Origin: Pseudisothecium myosuroides
Taxonomy: Eukaryota; Streptophyta; Bryopsida; Hypnales; Lembophyllaceae
Length of the DNA: 64,000 nt
Assembly: GCA_951799445.1 (NCBI GenBank)
Contig: OX637292.1
Span: 4,777,296 to 4,841,295 of the forward strand
Direction: 5' to 3'
The notes under the pieces were generated by a model, which worked only from the letters and a program-made list of their open reading frames with translations, did not search any database and was not told the origin of the DNA. This document shows, piece by piece, positions 1 through 14,500 of the stretch; within the stretch, counting starts at the first letter, position 1; the number at the start of each line of letters is the position of its first letter. The translations under genes were made by a program, and so were the position numbers.

Positions 1-357
1 TGAAGCACAACTAAGAAATGCCAGTACAGTAATGTGCTCAAACAAGCTGGTGACAAAACTGCTGTCAAATCCTGAAACCTCACTGATCACGGGCTCTACA
101 CAAAGACATGGTTGGCAGTTAGCACAGGTTGGCACAGCGGTGACAGAAACACGTGAGTTGAATTAGTGTACATTATTATGTGGAATTTGAACAGCATTCT
201 GCAGATGGAGACTCGGTACTAACTTAAAAGAGTTCTTTGAATTGCCAAAGAGCGGCCACTTTTCAGAGACCTTGCAGATTGCAGCAAAAACTGTAGTCGG
301 AAGTCATGAGGTATATATTCTCAGCTAAGGAAGTTCAAATGAAAGATCTGTTGAATT

Positions 358-509
358 GAGTGGACTAATGGAAACATGGTCGGAAGTAGATCATATGGAA
401 AACGAGTTGCAAGAAGCCTCACATAACCAATACTGAGACCAGTTCTGAGTCTTTCTAATGATCATTTCCTTGGTGTACACAGACCATGTTTCCACTAACT
501 AGTGCACTC
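358..509. repeat. Short imperfect hairpin
   Basis: The motif GGAAACATGGTC at about 370-381 returns as its reverse complement GACCATGTTTCC at 482-493, with partial pairing outside it. It may be the remains of a foldback element. No target-site duplication is evident. Confidence 0.5.
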
Positions 510-823
510 TAATTGATGTTTTGTGTGAAGGCAGTAATATATAAGCAAACGGTGACCTCAGGCTACGGCACAGACACACCGTTAAAAGGACGTCCAGCCC
601 ACAATCCATTGAAAAACACTTTCGAAAGGTGGTCTGCCTTTGGAATTACGTAGTCTGAGTCTCTTTGGGCTAAGCTAGCTTAGTAATAGCTTTGCTGCCA
701 TTTTGCTTGTCTGGTAGTTGCAAGGATTACCGCAAAGTGTCGGATGTGTGAATGTTTGCATGCGGCAGTCACCGAAAGCACAAATTTTCCCATCCTCATG
801 GAACGTGCAATTCGGTTGAAAAC

Positions 824-998
824 GAATATTTTGTTAAAATGGAAGTATTCCACAAATTTGGCACTTTCAGTTTTAGACCATGTGGTCTGAAATGTAAATA
901 GGTCCTAGATTTTAGACCATGTGATCTGAAATCTGTACCAGTCCTAGAGAATGAATGGAAAAATGGTGGAAGAATATTGCCATTTTAACAAAATATCC
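824..998. repeat. Foldback hairpin with about 30-bp arms
   Basis: The arm at 824-853 (containing ATATTTTGTTAAAATGG) pairs with 965-998 (CCATTTTAACAAAATATCC). Between them a 17-base motif, ACCATGTGRTCTGAAAT, occurs twice as a direct repeat (near 876 and 916). The structure resembles a very small foldback or MITE-type element. Confidence 0.6.
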
Positions 999-3900
999 AT
1001 TTGAATCAGATTCCAATGGCAATTTGATATTTTGATCGCCCCTAGGAGCAATGCAACCCAGTGAAAAGTTTGTGAAAAACATAGGAAATTAATTCACGCA
1101 TGAAATGGTGGATAATGTGTAGGGCAATCCCCGCTGAAGAAGGATTTATGGCAAAAATTGGTTTGACGAGGAGGGTGGAGCCCAATGAGGAGGGCAATTG
1201 TTTGCCATAGATACCCATGAGAAGGGGATTGCCAGACATGAACTAAACACAAGAAATGCATAATTGAATGACAACTAAGTAGATGTTATGCAAATCATCC
1301 ATTAGGGCAAATAAGAACCTCGTAATCCTTGGTTACAACGATTTTCCCCACTAGTAGGGGATTGCGGAAAATAATCTACCTAGAAATGAATGGCACATTT
1401 TACAACGGTGGTTTATGTATAGATTTTAATTCCAAGTTTGGGAGTGCCTTCTATGGTGAATTTTTGAATAAAGAAGCCCAAGACCTTTTCCAAGGTCCAT
1501 TCATGATTGAGAGGAGTATATTCCAAATCATTTGGCAACAAAGAGAATAAATTCACTAGGGTGGCAACCCAATATCACTCTTATAGTTTGGCATATGTAT
1601 TAGGTAGTGGATTTCAAGACATATGAGCATTCTAGATCTAATGTGTGCAATATTTGCTTGATGTTTATTTGCTTAAGTCTTTTACCATAGTTTTGTATTG
1701 AATATTCTTGACCTTATACATAAATGTCTAAATTAGCTTCATTTCATTTTAAATTAAGTTAAGAGCATTTTGACCCTGTTAATTTGATTTGAATAGATTA
1801 TTACACAAAACATTATATCTTAATCGTAAGCACGTGGAGACCAATGGTGCAGAACGAATTAGTGGAAAGTGCCACACGTGTTCCACAAGCTTCTCCCAAT
1901 GATACCCAATACTATTGCTTATTTGTATTATAAGAAGGAGACTCAACAAACAATTTTATAATGTTGCTCTCTCAAAAGTTGTGTGCTTAGAAGATTCTTG
2001 CTTGGAATGGATCCAACTTCCTTTTCAAAATTCTAAGTACAACCACTTTTACACAACTCAATGCATAAAACGAATGTATCAAATGAAAGTATCTTGACGA
2101 TTTCCCTCAACACTCTTGGAAAACGTATCCAAATTCTTTTATGTACAATCTCAAGCTCACATCAAGTACCAAAAGTCCGTAAAGAAATGTATTGTCCACT
2201 CAATAAGCATTGTGCATGTTGTTTGCTGTGAATGTCAACTTTTGAGTCTTTCTAGTTGCCATCTATAGTTGAGAAACGTGCGTATTCACAACTATTTAAG
2301 AGTATTACAAATGCAAATCTAACAGAAGGTGAGTACCGTATGATAAATAGTGTATTGCACTGTGAGCCTTGGCCTCATAGAACTTGCAAAAGCAACAAAA
2401 CACTCAATATTTGGCATTATTTACTTTTGAAAAGTGCATTAAAATCCAGAACTGAAACAGTACATCTACTTAGGCCAACTTAAAACCAAAAAACTCAATG
2501 AAATGTGACCCAAAAGGGCAAACCTCAAAGTGTAAAGAGCCAAAGCATGAAGGCTGTCCAAGCTCCTCCCTTTCATTCAGGAGCCGCCTTTCACAAGGGA
2601 TCGGACGACTTCCGTGTCGATCACAGTGCAAACTTCGTCTCTATTGAATCGGTGCTGTTGTATGGACGTTCAGATGAGCCCGAAGGTTTTTCTTGAGGGA
2701 GTCCATCAGAAAATCAACTTATCATTCTTCCACCGCTGAGATGATCTTCAACAAACAAGGTCCGGAAGTCAAACTTACATCTCGCCCGTCGGATTCTTGA
2801 ATCTCTCCTTTAATCTGTACACCAGTCGGTTATCCAATGGAGGAATTTTTGCTCTTTTTGGAGCAATTGAAGGTCGAGCTTCATTGCAGGGAATGGAGGA
2901 GCTTTCAAAATGGCGTTTTAAGGGCTATGTAGTTTCAGGTAACGACACCAGTTTCCTAGACATTAGAAGGATTGTTGACCTTTCCGCGACACATGGAAGT
3001 CAGAGATTTATCCAGCTTGACTCTGAATTTCTTGGTAATGTCATATTTTGAGTCACAATTAGGTCCACCCCACAATTCGGTCCTCCTACTTTGTTACTGT
3101 AGTAGTAGTAGAATTTACATACTCGTTACAGTACCTCATTATTTGTCTGAGCTCAAACCCAGCTCAAAGCTTACAGGGTCCATACCCAGACATTCCCAAA
3201 CAATATGCCTAACCCTGCCTTTTATCTCCCGATTTCAAGTTAGTTTCTGTCATTCTTCACTGCGGGATGACAGCTAACGGCGATGATCTTCACGATGACA
3301 TGCCTACATAACGACAACCAGATTCTTGATTCTGCGACGAAGCCTGGAACTGAATGATTCACAATTCAAACACCAAATAATCTACCCTACTAACACTTGC
3401 TTTACTGCTCTGAATTTGTTTCCAAAAATTCTTGTCACAAGAGGATTAGAACATTCTCCAGCTGCATCTCGAGATACGATATCGATGCATAACGCCTAAT
3501 CAAAGAGTCAGTACTGTTTAGGCTCTTCAACCTGTCACGAATGGGAGCAGATGATTACAAAGACATGGTATTAACGACTTTATTTAATGAATTGAAGAAT
3601 TGAGATAAACTGAGCCTAATGCCAGTACATCACACCAAGTGGCGGCAGTGACTAGCAAGTAGGCATGTTGATAACCAGGAGTTTTTCACATGCTAGATGC
3701 TCGTCCTGAAGTAATGAACATAATACGAATAGGCATCATTTCAAGTATAAAGATACCATAAGGTCGCAAAATCACTTCCAGGATGAACAAGAAAATTCGA
3801 TTTCAAATTTCTTTATATTACATTGCATCAACATCGTCAGCTTGAACACTAAAATACCTCAAACACCTTTTTAAACGTTACAAACCTTTCACACGTTACA

Positions 3901-4116
3901 TGTCATACTTTATGACGTTTCCCTAACCATTGTTGGTCTTCCTGCCCAGTGGTCATGTCAAAAAAATCCTGAATGGATGAATAGATACTGAAGAAGCACA
4001 GACCTTATTTGTAGTTCCAAACCATGAAATCAACTCATCGACAAGAACGATGTTGCAGTCCTAATCTCCATAGATTAATATGTCCATAGTTGGCTGGAAG
4101 TTGCATGCCCCTTGAA

Positions 4117-7100
4117 TCAAAAGTTCCATGGCTTTTGGCAGTTGCTTGTACAGTTCCACCAACATTTGAGGAACTGGACAATTCCAGTTTCAGTTGGGTC
4201 GGCAAGATCCCTTTCCCTACGCTGTAGCACGCCCAGAAACTCCTCCATGCTAAGGACACCATCATTATCAGTATCGAAAATGTGAAATATTACATCCACC
4301 ACTGCATCCGAAATTGGCGCATGGCAAATCTGCAATTCATTGCACACATACATGAAGGTCAGTTATATCTGTAAATACATATTGTGGAGCATTAAATTCC
4401 GTGAATGAAAGAACGTGACGGTCAGCAACACGCCTATACTTATCCAATAATGAGACCAAACACATACGGTATATCTGGATTAACGAGCAAACTTGGTTTC
4501 ACGTCATTGTCGCAGACCTTAGCAGCAGCACGCTGAACGTCATTCTTCGACAATTTTCCCGAAATCTTGCCAAAGCTGGAGATTGCCAAGGCCATTACTG
4601 GAATCTTCTTGCGCAGTTCTGCAAATTGTATGAACTCCTGCAACAGATACCAATACACAATATCGATGGAAACATAAGGATCTTCTAATGGCCGTGGTTT
4701 CAGGTACTATTCAAGTGGGTAGATTTGAAAAAAATTCAGAGCTCTAAATATTATTTAAGGACAGACATCCTGGAGCAACTAGAGAAATTTGCATCTTGTA
4801 AGCGTGCTAATATTTCACTTCGTGAGATTGTGGTCCCAATCTTTAAGTATCTCAATGGTCAAAAGAACAAGCGACTATATTTCGTCGAACTCATACAAGA
4901 AGTAGCCTCACCTCCAATGTAATTCGCATTGAGGCAAAGTGAGGAATACTTGTAAGATCCTGGACACGATCCAGGTAGTGATTCGTCTTTGACAAGTCTG
5001 CGGAGGCTGACATCGACAAACCAAAATCTGTAGCTGAGATGGTTCCTCGGTTATCATAGTCATAATGAGCAAATTCGAGACGAATAATCTGTTGCACGGA
5101 TTCAAAATGAAGCACTGTCACATATTTGATTAATAAAAATGTAAGGATCAAGGTTTACACCCAACAACACAGAGAAAATAGAAATCTACACGACGCATAC
5201 CTCTTTATGAAGGTCCTTCAGGAAATCCTCAAACTGGGCCATTGGAAGTTTACGCATCCCATCCTTCCCAAAAAAGAGCTCTACCAGACCAGCATTCTCA
5301 ACCTCTCCAGTTACAAGCAATCCAGTGCGACGACCTTCCGAATGCGTTCTGCCAAATCGATTTTGATCCCGCATCCACGCCATCACTTTTTTAAATTCGT
5401 CCCTGTCAATCACCCTGTAACACAAAGATCAAGATCCATTGCTGCATTAGATTTTGCCGTATATATGAAGAATCGGAGAAATTCAGAAACCTAGTATCAA
5501 TATAAAAGTAAACCCTCTTCCCTTAGTGAATCTTCTATAATTGTAATAATTACGAAATTCTTCCACATCGTCATAATCGTTAAAATAGTGACATTTCAAG
5601 AACTTGGCACTTTTTTCAGACGCCCATCTGGACCCTCACATCTATAACAGGACTAATTTTAGAGCTTTTTGCACTTGCATGACAGAATATGCCATTTTAA
5701 CAACTGACCACCCACGTATTCCATACCTACCGAGGACATTCGTGGTGAACACTTCAGGATCAAGTTTCACAGGTCAATTAACAAGTCAGCCCAAATCATG
5801 AATTTGAAACACAAAGCTTACCCGTCTCCGTCCAAATCAAACATTCGGAAAGTTGCCCTGAAGTTCTTTTCTGGGATGCTCAAAATTGTGATAAAAAAGA
5901 TGTACCTGGCCAACACAAGGACATGAGAAGCTTTCAGCATGCCACATTGTAGACAAACTTGACGAAAATTTCACCTGGTGCGACACTGTCAATAGATCGT
6001 AGTGCTAAAGTCGTCATCTACAATGAAACATCCTAAGGAAACCTACTCTGGAAACGAAATCAGTCCGTCGCCATTTGTGTCGAACAGCATGAAGAACTTG
6101 GAGGGAGGGCACTTCAATTCTCCTGGAGATCTCTCAAAGGCAAGATAACCCTCTCTCACCACGGGTGAACCTGTCGGAGGAAACACTGGAACGATCGCTC
6201 TCATCAATTCTCCGGCTGTCATGTAAATGTAGCCGTCCTCAGTGCGCACTGAAGAGAAATAGTAGAAAACCTGATAAAATTTGGAGAAACTCATAGTCAG
6301 TGATTGCAACATCAAGAATACACCAGTTCGTAAGAGAGAAATGAGAATCGTGACACCACAGCATGGAATATTTTGCAACAGAAACAAGAATGCCTTATAT
6401 AAGGTAAAGGATACTATATCTGTTTAAGACCTGATCCTGTCTCCAATACTGACCCATCACCAACAGGATCTAATCTATTCATTCACTTGATTGGACCTAT
6501 TAGCAAGTGAGGTAAGTATGAATTGGCAAAATGTCTATGGCCGCTGATATTTATATAGTAATGGGGTTGTATTCAACTTCCCACATTTGAAATGCATAAG
6601 AAATTCATACACGGCGATAAACATTTTACACAACCAAATTTGACTCTTTATCTCGACGTGATCTCTCCACAGCTCTACACTGACCTCTCAAATTACACTT
6701 GCACATATTGGTTAAAATGCTTAAATTGACGTAAACAGTATCCTCTACCCTAGAAGACCTCAGTTACAACTACATAGGTATTGAATGTCTACCTTCTCAG
6801 GAGGGCTACGCAAACGAAGTCGCCTCTCATAATTAAAGAAAATACGCCGCCTGTACTCATCTACAACCAAGAAAGCAGCTGTTCAATACATCGATACACA
6901 TCTCAAAAATCACCACTAAAACCACTGTATAAGACCCTAATTCGTGAAAATTCATGAAATGGCTATGGCGACCTAAAGTAAACGACCTCCACTGCAGGAA
7001 GGAACAAGATGCCATTTTAGGGCGTACTAATTCATAGTATGTATATCACTGTTTGCTTGCTCAATTAAAACCTCTCAGATTCATATTAATCGGAGCTCGT

Positions 7101-7422
7101 ACAAGCATAAAGAACAGGAGCACTCACCACTGAGGTAGAAGGTGGGTTTCGATAGCTTCGATTCGGGGGTTTTGCCCATCGGAGAAGACACGGCTCGCTC
7201 CGCACCTTCACATAAAGCCACTCCGTCCGATCGCCGCCCCAAATCCATAGCCACTACACCTGCCATTAACGCCGCTCCCCATGCTGCCAACACACTTCGG
7301 CTGCTGCTGCTGGATTCTCCGGAGCTTCCACTGCTGCCCAAGCAAGTGGCTGGAAGCCATCGTGCGACTGGCGTCCGTTGCTCCAAGAAAACCCTCGTTA
7401 AAGTCCGGCTTGATGATTTCAT
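4117..7422 (-). CDS. MICU: Mitochondrial calcium uptake protein (MICU), 8 exons
   Basis: MICU is the EF-hand gatekeeper of the mitochondrial calcium uniporter in the intermembrane space. Exons on the minus strand: 7422-7128, 6860-6793, 6270-6047, 5905-5822, 5414-5201, 5088-4912, 4637-4503, 4329-4117. All introns are GT/AG, the phases agree throughout, and the coding sum is 1410 nt (469 residues). The N-terminus is Arg/Ser-rich, suggesting a presequence, then a hydrophobic segment (AAWGAALMAGVVAM). Visible family blocks are EYRRRIFFNYERRLRLRSPP, MRAIVPVFPP and ERSPGELKC. EF-hands: DTNGDGLISFPE, DLDGDGVIDRDE, a degenerate DYDNRGTISATD, and DTDNDGVLSMEE. The extra first EF-hand is typical of plant MICU. 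The first ATG was chosen because it opens the Arg-rich presequence; a few residues either way are possible. Confidence 0.93.
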
Positions 7423-8013
7423 GATGATCCTTGCGATTCAAAACGCCCACCCGGACACCACTCTCTCACCTCACGACCCGGCACGCTCGCCACACTCATG
7501 ACAGGAAATCCGAAACATCATCTCTTCGATCCGAAACCTCTCACGGTCCAATTTCACACTCATATGCAGAGCGCACATTCAATTGTGCGCAGCAAGCAAC
7601 AAGTAACACTCGAAAAAGTATTTCAAAAATCCCCCCAAACTGCAAAAAAGTATTTGAAATTTGCAAATATCAAAGCAGATTCTTCGTTTCTGAAAATTCA
7701 GGGAACTTAAACCAAAAAAAAATTCTCCAGAGCTATAACGAGCTTAATCCTTTTGTCTACAGAGCGAGCGGCAGATTCAACAAACAGTGAGACTCGCACA
7801 ACCAGATTCGCAGTCACTGTAAAACAAAAACTCGTTTGACTTGACGGAAGCTTGACGGAAGCTGGTGACGGGAACATTCTCAGTTCAATTGGCGACGATA
7901 TATTCTCTTTCAGTGTTGCGATAGATGAAGACTTTGACATTGGACTCCTCGTTGGGCATTTGAATAAGGTGTCCCTGCTTTGAAACATTTAATTGCAACA
8001 TTTGTAGCAAACT
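7423..8013. promoter_or_regulatory. MICU 5' flank
   Basis: This is the upstream side of the minus-strand MICU gene. Several open frames run across 7430-7990 on both strands, but they are shadows or chance frames with no family motif. No clear TATA box could be assigned. The promoter role is inferred from position only. Confidence 0.35.
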
Positions 8014-8878
8014 GCAACTGCCATTTCTAGTACAAGTACCAAATTTTGGAATAAAAACATTTTTGGACACATGTAACTGTACAATCTTGTAGTATGTTGG
8101 TTTGAGAAGATATGGGAAAAATTTCAAAATTTTCCACCATGTAGATCGCAAGATATTAGCTTTTGAATTGACAAAAATCCTATTGGGGCCATGCAAAAAT
8201 CCGGGCAACCGCACTTCACAAGGTCACATTTGCATGAAAAAATGTCCAAAATGGTGGTTATTCTTTGATACATTCTTCAAGGCAAGTTGGATACATGCTT
8301 GAAAAATTTCAGATCATTTGAAATTGTACAACATATAGGAAAAAAATAATAAGTAGAAAGAAGTAGAGAATGATTCAAATTGTTAAGAATTGAGTTATGG
8401 AATTGAAAAATGCCAATCCCAATGGTTGCAATGTTGTAATAAACAATTTACATTCTGTGGTTCTATATTTTTTTTTAAATATTGAAAATTGAGTTAAATA
8501 AATGACTTCAAAGTTTATTTTGGAGTGCATAACTGCCCGCAAACTAAAACTCCTCATAAGTTTTTTCATTGATTGAAATGGAATGATTTAAAGCTTTCCT
8601 AACACATATAAATCTAGAAAACCAATTTCAAATTTTTGTTTTTGAAAAAAGTGATTTTTTCTTATCTACTCGGACTGCCTATTTACAAAAAAAAAATATA
8701 TATTAGATCATAACTTTTGACTTTTATTTCCAAATGTTATGAAATTTAGTGCATATGAAAGATATTCCTTGTCCACACCTTCTACTAAAATTTCAGCCTA
8801 AAATAAGCAAATCCTCATTTACACTAGCCTATCTAAAATTTCTATGATGCCAAAAAATGCATGCTGGGCTTTCAAAGG
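8014..8878. mobile_element. TTAA-type element, left end truncated
   Basis: From AACTGCCATTTCTAGTACAA onward this matches the copies at 21334 and 27714 over most of its length. The terminal CCCTAAAG block is missing on the left. The right end (..CTTTCAAAGG) is a decayed form of CCTTTAGG and is followed by TTAA at 8879-8882. There is no open frame for a transposase, so it is non-autonomous. A small gene call within it would be spurious. Confidence 0.6.
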
Positions 8879-8882
8879 TTAA

Positions 8883-9670
8883 CCCCTAATGGTTCAAAGC
8901 CATGGAATGGGATTTTTCAGATATTGGATAGATTCGTATGATGTCAAATTTTACTGGTATCTTTTGAAACTTTTATTAAAGGTGAGGGAATGTATTAAAT
9001 TTATGTAAATATGATTCTTTTAATTGATTTGGTGCTTGAGAGAAAAAAATGATGCCCTTCTAGGTACAAAATGCTTGAGCCCGAGCAATGGAAAAAAAAT
9101 GCAAAAACTCAAAATTAAAGTTTTCAAATTTTTTTTCAAAGAATATATTATATGGACATGGAAAGCCTTCATCGATTCATTCCATTTGGATTAGTGATGT
9201 GAAAGTTATTCCTATTTTTTGCGCAATCAAAGCATCTTCATGAAAAAAAATACTTATTGGATTAGTTCTAAAAGCAAGTTTTATAAATTTTCAAAACAAA
9301 AGTATTCATAGGTTGTAGATTACGTGCTCCAATAACCTCACCATTAGGATTGACATGTTTCATTTCCATTTTAGAACTATTCCATCCGGTACCTACTTCT
9401 ACTTACGATTCTCTTAAGAATGAAAATTAAAAAAATATTGGATTTTTTTTCCTACATTTTCAACTCAATTTTCCACCACAAAGGCTTAAACTTGAAAACA
9501 TAAATTAAGAGGATTCAAAAGTCTAAAAGTCTAATAAAACAAGGTGCAAGAAAATCTTTTCTATTCACTTTGAATCAAAATTCTTTACAATCCACATAGT
9601 TAAAGTGTTTGAAATTTTTTAATTTCTACATATTCTCATGCAAATTGAATGCAAGATTTAATGGATGAAG
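8883..9670. mobile_element. Second TTAA-type element, abutting, right end lost
   Basis: It starts with CCCCTAATGGTTC directly after the TTAA that closes the preceding copy. It shares blocks, in order, with the element at 42483-43329: the segment on a dipping T-rich tract followed by a conserved CATTYCATTTGGATT, the GCATCTTC motif, and a CTACTTCTACTTA motif. Similarity fades near 9670, so the end is approximate. No coding capacity. Confidence 0.45.
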
Positions 9671-10829
9671 GTGAATTTTTTTGACCAATAAATCAATAAA
9701 GCAAACTGTTGAACTTCCAAGATTATTTGAAGGATTGTCAAAAGTTAAGAAAACTATTTAATAATTGCCAAATAGCTTATAAATAAAATATGAAATTTTC
9801 CATACCAATCCTTCTAATTTTTAATAAATACGGAGTACTTAATAGGAGATTTCAATGCACCAAAGAATGTATCAATTGGATACTAAATGCAAAAAGTTAT
9901 GAAGAGTTAAAGTTTTTTTGATACATGTTCTAAATTGTTTTTTTGGAAGTGTTCTAAAAGTAGTGCTTTTAGGGACTTAGCATATTTGAGTGTCCCTTCC
10001 TTACAAACCCAAAATTGCCCCTAGCCCAATTGCAATTCCTAATTTGGGGGCTAATTGTGCCTTCTTGCATCTCAATGTAGTGAAAATTGTAAAGCTTGTC
10101 ATTATGACAACTTCAATGTGGAATTGGGATTGAAATTGGCTTGAAAAGTCACAATTTAACAACTTCATTGAACATCACTATGTGGTTTCTACACATGACG
10201 AAAGGCTCATTTTATTATTTTACAATCATGAAGAACACTTTTGAATTAAGATAGGATAATTTAGTGTAGTCCCTTTTATTGTTGCACATATTTATATTGG
10301 TCAAATCAACAATTCTTTTTTTGCAATAGAATGCCAAATTAGAAAAAAATTTCCTCGTATATTTGGACAACTTACTACTAAGTCAAAGAAGACATGTTAT
10401 ATAGGTGGTCAAACAAAAATATATAGCATTTCATTGTTTTTCCTAGGATGGAACTATTTTCATTCATTTGGATTTTAATGTAGTTTGATTTTAACTCCCT
10501 ACACTATTGCAATGGTGATCCAAAAGTGTCCTTTAAGATTGTGGACTAATTAGCTAGGGCTCTACTACTTTTCGTGCTAACAATAATTCCCAATTGAAGG
10601 TTTCAGGGCCCCATTTCCAACTCTGGAGACTTTAGTGATGATAACTTTTACACAGAGATTGAAGCCTTGAAAGGATGGTTGGCGGTATTAGCTTTGGAAA
10701 AAGGCATGAACCTCCCTATGTCAATGTAGTTTTGTCATTACAGATAGGGATGATATAAATTGGTGGTATAGGAAGGACATAAGACGTGATGTCTAAGGCA
10801 CACACTATTGCGAAGAGCCTCTAGAACAA
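9671..10829. other. AT-rich intergenic, nothing recognisable
   Basis: No open frame of note and no repeat that could be matched to others in the window. Confidence 0.5.
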
Positions 10830-11569
10830 GGTAGTTGCAAGAAACTACTGCCGATTTTGGCTCAAAATGGCCTTAGTATTGGAAAACTGAGACTTTTGGA
10901 ATAATTTTTTTTTTAAATAAAATAAAATATGGATAATTTGTAAAGCATTCAAAACAATATGTACGTAAAAATTCAGATCTAGAAAAAATTTGTCCCTAAA
11001 AGTTATTCACATTCAAAGAATAATGGAAAATGCAAAAAATAGACATTTTGGGATTTTAATTTTAGAAATTAGTAAACAAATTCAAATATTTCCAAAAAAA
11101 AATTCTAACTCAAATATGCTTTTTCTCAACCATTTGCATCTTTGGGAAAAAAATTTATATTCTTTGCACATGCACAAAGCAGTAAGTGCACTTTGAGCAC
11201 ATGTGGAAGGTGGATGCTTTTTTATTTTAAAAAAACTTCTTTGTAGGCTTGTGTAATTTTAATAGAATTCCTTATATTCTAATTTTTACCTTCAAATTTT
11301 CATTTTTGGGTTAGAAATAGTACCAAAATCCCAAAATGGCGAAGGTCAACATCCAATTGAGGGCAGTTTAAAAATAGTACATTAAGTTTAAGTTTAAAAA
11401 AAATTATTTAATATTTGAAACTACCACATATACCTTCATTTCAAATTTCATAAAAAAAATGGACATAGGATGCAAAAATTATGAACAAAATACTACTTGC
11501 CCACGGCCAAGGGGACAAAAAAAGGACAAGTGTTTCTTGTAACTATCCAACAATCCAATATACAACAAT

Positions 11570-14500
11570 AGAATGTTGAGTGCAAATCTACAAATTTTTT
11601 TTGAATGTCAAAAAATTCTTGAAGAGTAGATTCTAGTAAAAAGTCATTCCATAATTGTTTTTGCAATGAAATGGAATGCAAATTGCTAGAAAATAAGAGC
11701 TACTAGATTAACAAGAGAAAGATAAGATTGCCATGTATCAATGCCAATCTACCCTCGAAAAATAACCAAGAATTTTCACTACACTACACTCAAGATCCTT
11801 AAACAAAACCAATTTTTTTTTAAATCTTGAATTACACATTCCGTACTTCAAATTTTGCAAATCCATTCAAAATGCCAAAAAATTAAAGGAAAAATAAGTT
11901 GATCTACGACATCATCAAAATTTGCAGCTTTAACCAACATTGCCAAATGTATAAAGTAAAGAAATCTATGTCCCGCACATCTCCCAAAAACCAGCACCAA
12001 ATTATGAAAGATGAACCTAGAAAGACACGCTTTGGGCTCTCTGAATAGCTAGTGCAAGGGTGGACACAATAATGGTGAATGGCAACTGTGAGTGAAATCA
12101 AAATTGAAAAGTTGTAGTTGACAAGAACATCATTTAAACATGAATACGCAAAATAGAGAGGAAATCCCCCAATGATTGCCTTACTAGTGTGAGTGCCCTG
12201 CTTCACTTTTGTCACAATCTTAGTTTTTAAATCCTCTTAAACCTTGCAGTAGTATGGTTAGTTAGTTGGTTGGTAATTTATATGGTATAAAGTGAAGTAC
12301 TAATCAAAGCACCAAATATCCTAAATTCTTACTTGGTCAAATTTAGGTGCAAGGTTTAGAAAAAAACAAATTCTTGTATATAAATCCCTAAGGTTTTGGA
12401 AAAAACAAAATCTTGTATAAAAATCTTTGTAAATTAATTTCTGTAAGGATTCCAACATGTATTGGAATTTTAACAAAATTCACCCTCCATCAAAGAAATG
12501 TTTTTCAGCACTAAAAGTATTTATTAAAAATACATAGATGTTCTAATATCTTCTATTAATCCTAAAACCCTTGAGAGGAAAGGTGTCTTTTGGATGATTT
12601 TAGAGAAAATTGTAGAATTAGAAAAACATATTTTCATCCAATTTCTTGGAAGGGGGGAAGGATTTTGGGGGATTAAACTCATTTTCAATGAATGGTATTG
12701 GACATTCTTTACTAGTAATATTTATGAGTTTTCTACATAAAAAAATGGCAAATCCATAGTGTATTTTTGCAACTTATGTTCTTTCTTCTTTATCTAAACT
12801 TCAACCTTGAATTTATTCTTTTTTAAATTTGAATTCAGCTAATGAAATGTATCTTATCAAGTTTAGTTTCTACTCAAATTGAAATTTGAAAATTTTCTAG
12901 CAATTAGAACTTTGAGCCTATAACCATGGATATATCATTTTTAAATTTTAGAATGATACAATAAAAATTGCACAATGATGCCCTACACTATAATATAGAC
13001 CTAAAGAGAAATTTTCAGATATTTTGAGGACATGTCCACAAGTCCATTTGATATGGATTGTTTCATTTTCTAATAAAAAATTCAAGGTAATTTCAAATTT
13101 TCACAAGAAAATGTGAAAATTTTCCAACAAATAGAAGACATGTAATTATACTTCTAAAAGTTGAATACAAAAGATCACATTCATAGATAAATACAAAATG
13201 AAGTCTACAAAATAGTTATAAACTCATTTTGGGGGGGACTTAAGTTTGGCAATTGTGGACTCATTATGCTAGACTTTGTCCAAGGTAAATGTTGATCAAT
13301 AGACGGCTTTGGACCCTATATTTGTCAATACAAAAATCCCAAAGATCCTGAATTTCCTTGGTTGCAAAGTGGATTATATATTCCACTTGTTTTTGTAAAT
13401 ACAAGTGGTTGCTTCAAAAACCTTTCAATTCTCCCATTAACAAATTAAAAATTCAAATCCAAAATTTTCTTGCCCTTTATTTTGGATATCAATTGAACTC
13501 CAAAAGTTTACTTTGATTCCCTCAAAAAAATTCCAACTCCCTCAATTGAAAAGACACTTAAGTCCTCAAGGAGATCACTCCTTGTCATTTAAGGTATACA
13601 CTTCAATTAAGAGGATATTTGATGGTGAGCTATTTACCTTAATTGTTGTGTTTAAAATGACCGTGTTTTTATATAAAAAGCTACAAGGGGCATATTTCCA
13701 ATATACTATGATTTTTATAAATTCATTCATGTGGTTATTTAAGTATGGTTATCTTACATATAAAATTTAAGTGTTTAATTTTTACTTGCCTCTGCTCTTC
13801 TTCACAAATTTTTCTTCCCTCTATTACATTCATATATAGGGTATATACCATGAAACCAACAACAATCAATTCAAGATCCCTTGACGAAACGAAGGTTTTT
13901 AATAACAAAATTACCAATGAATACAAGAATCCCCACTAAAACTATCCCGTCAACATTCCATTCAATATGAGTTTATTTAACACATATAGCTTCAAAGGTT
14001 GAAGTTAAACGGACTATAATTAAATTCTATCTCTATGTTTTACAATTTTCAATTCATTGAATTTACTGAGGTAAGCCTCCCTATTTTTGCAATGTGATAA
14101 TTAACATTTGCCACTTGTGGTCAATGGCTTACATTTACACTTAAATTTTTTTTTATATATACACTACCAGTACTATGACATAATTTTAGTCAACCACCCT
14201 TTATCATATATTTTTTTGACTATGTCCATTTTATCATCCATAGGAAATTATCTATCCACATTTGTACTCTCCGTACTATGAAAAATTTGCACGGCCCCTA
14301 TCCATCAAGGCTAACTTATTAATAAAAAATTCTACTGCATGATATTTTTACATAGCCTAATTTATATACACTATTGTAGAGTATATAGCATTTTATGGAC
14401 CTTATAGTAGACCTACATATTATATACATTTTTTTCCACTTGAATTAAATGAACGTTGTCTTTTAACTCACGTAGTTTAAAAAAAAATTAGTGATTTCCC

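Larger units (their letters stand above)
1..3900. other. Intergenic, no recognisable gene
   Basis: Only short open frames occur here (under about 100 codons) and none shows a family motif or a consistent chain of exons. The best two, at 2505-2696 and 2797-3051 on the plus strand, look like chance frames: no domain, signal peptide or linked exon could be made out. Two short hairpins are listed separately. The stretch from about 3600 to 4116 is probably the 3' UTR and downstream flank of the MICU gene on the minus strand. Confidence 0.6.
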
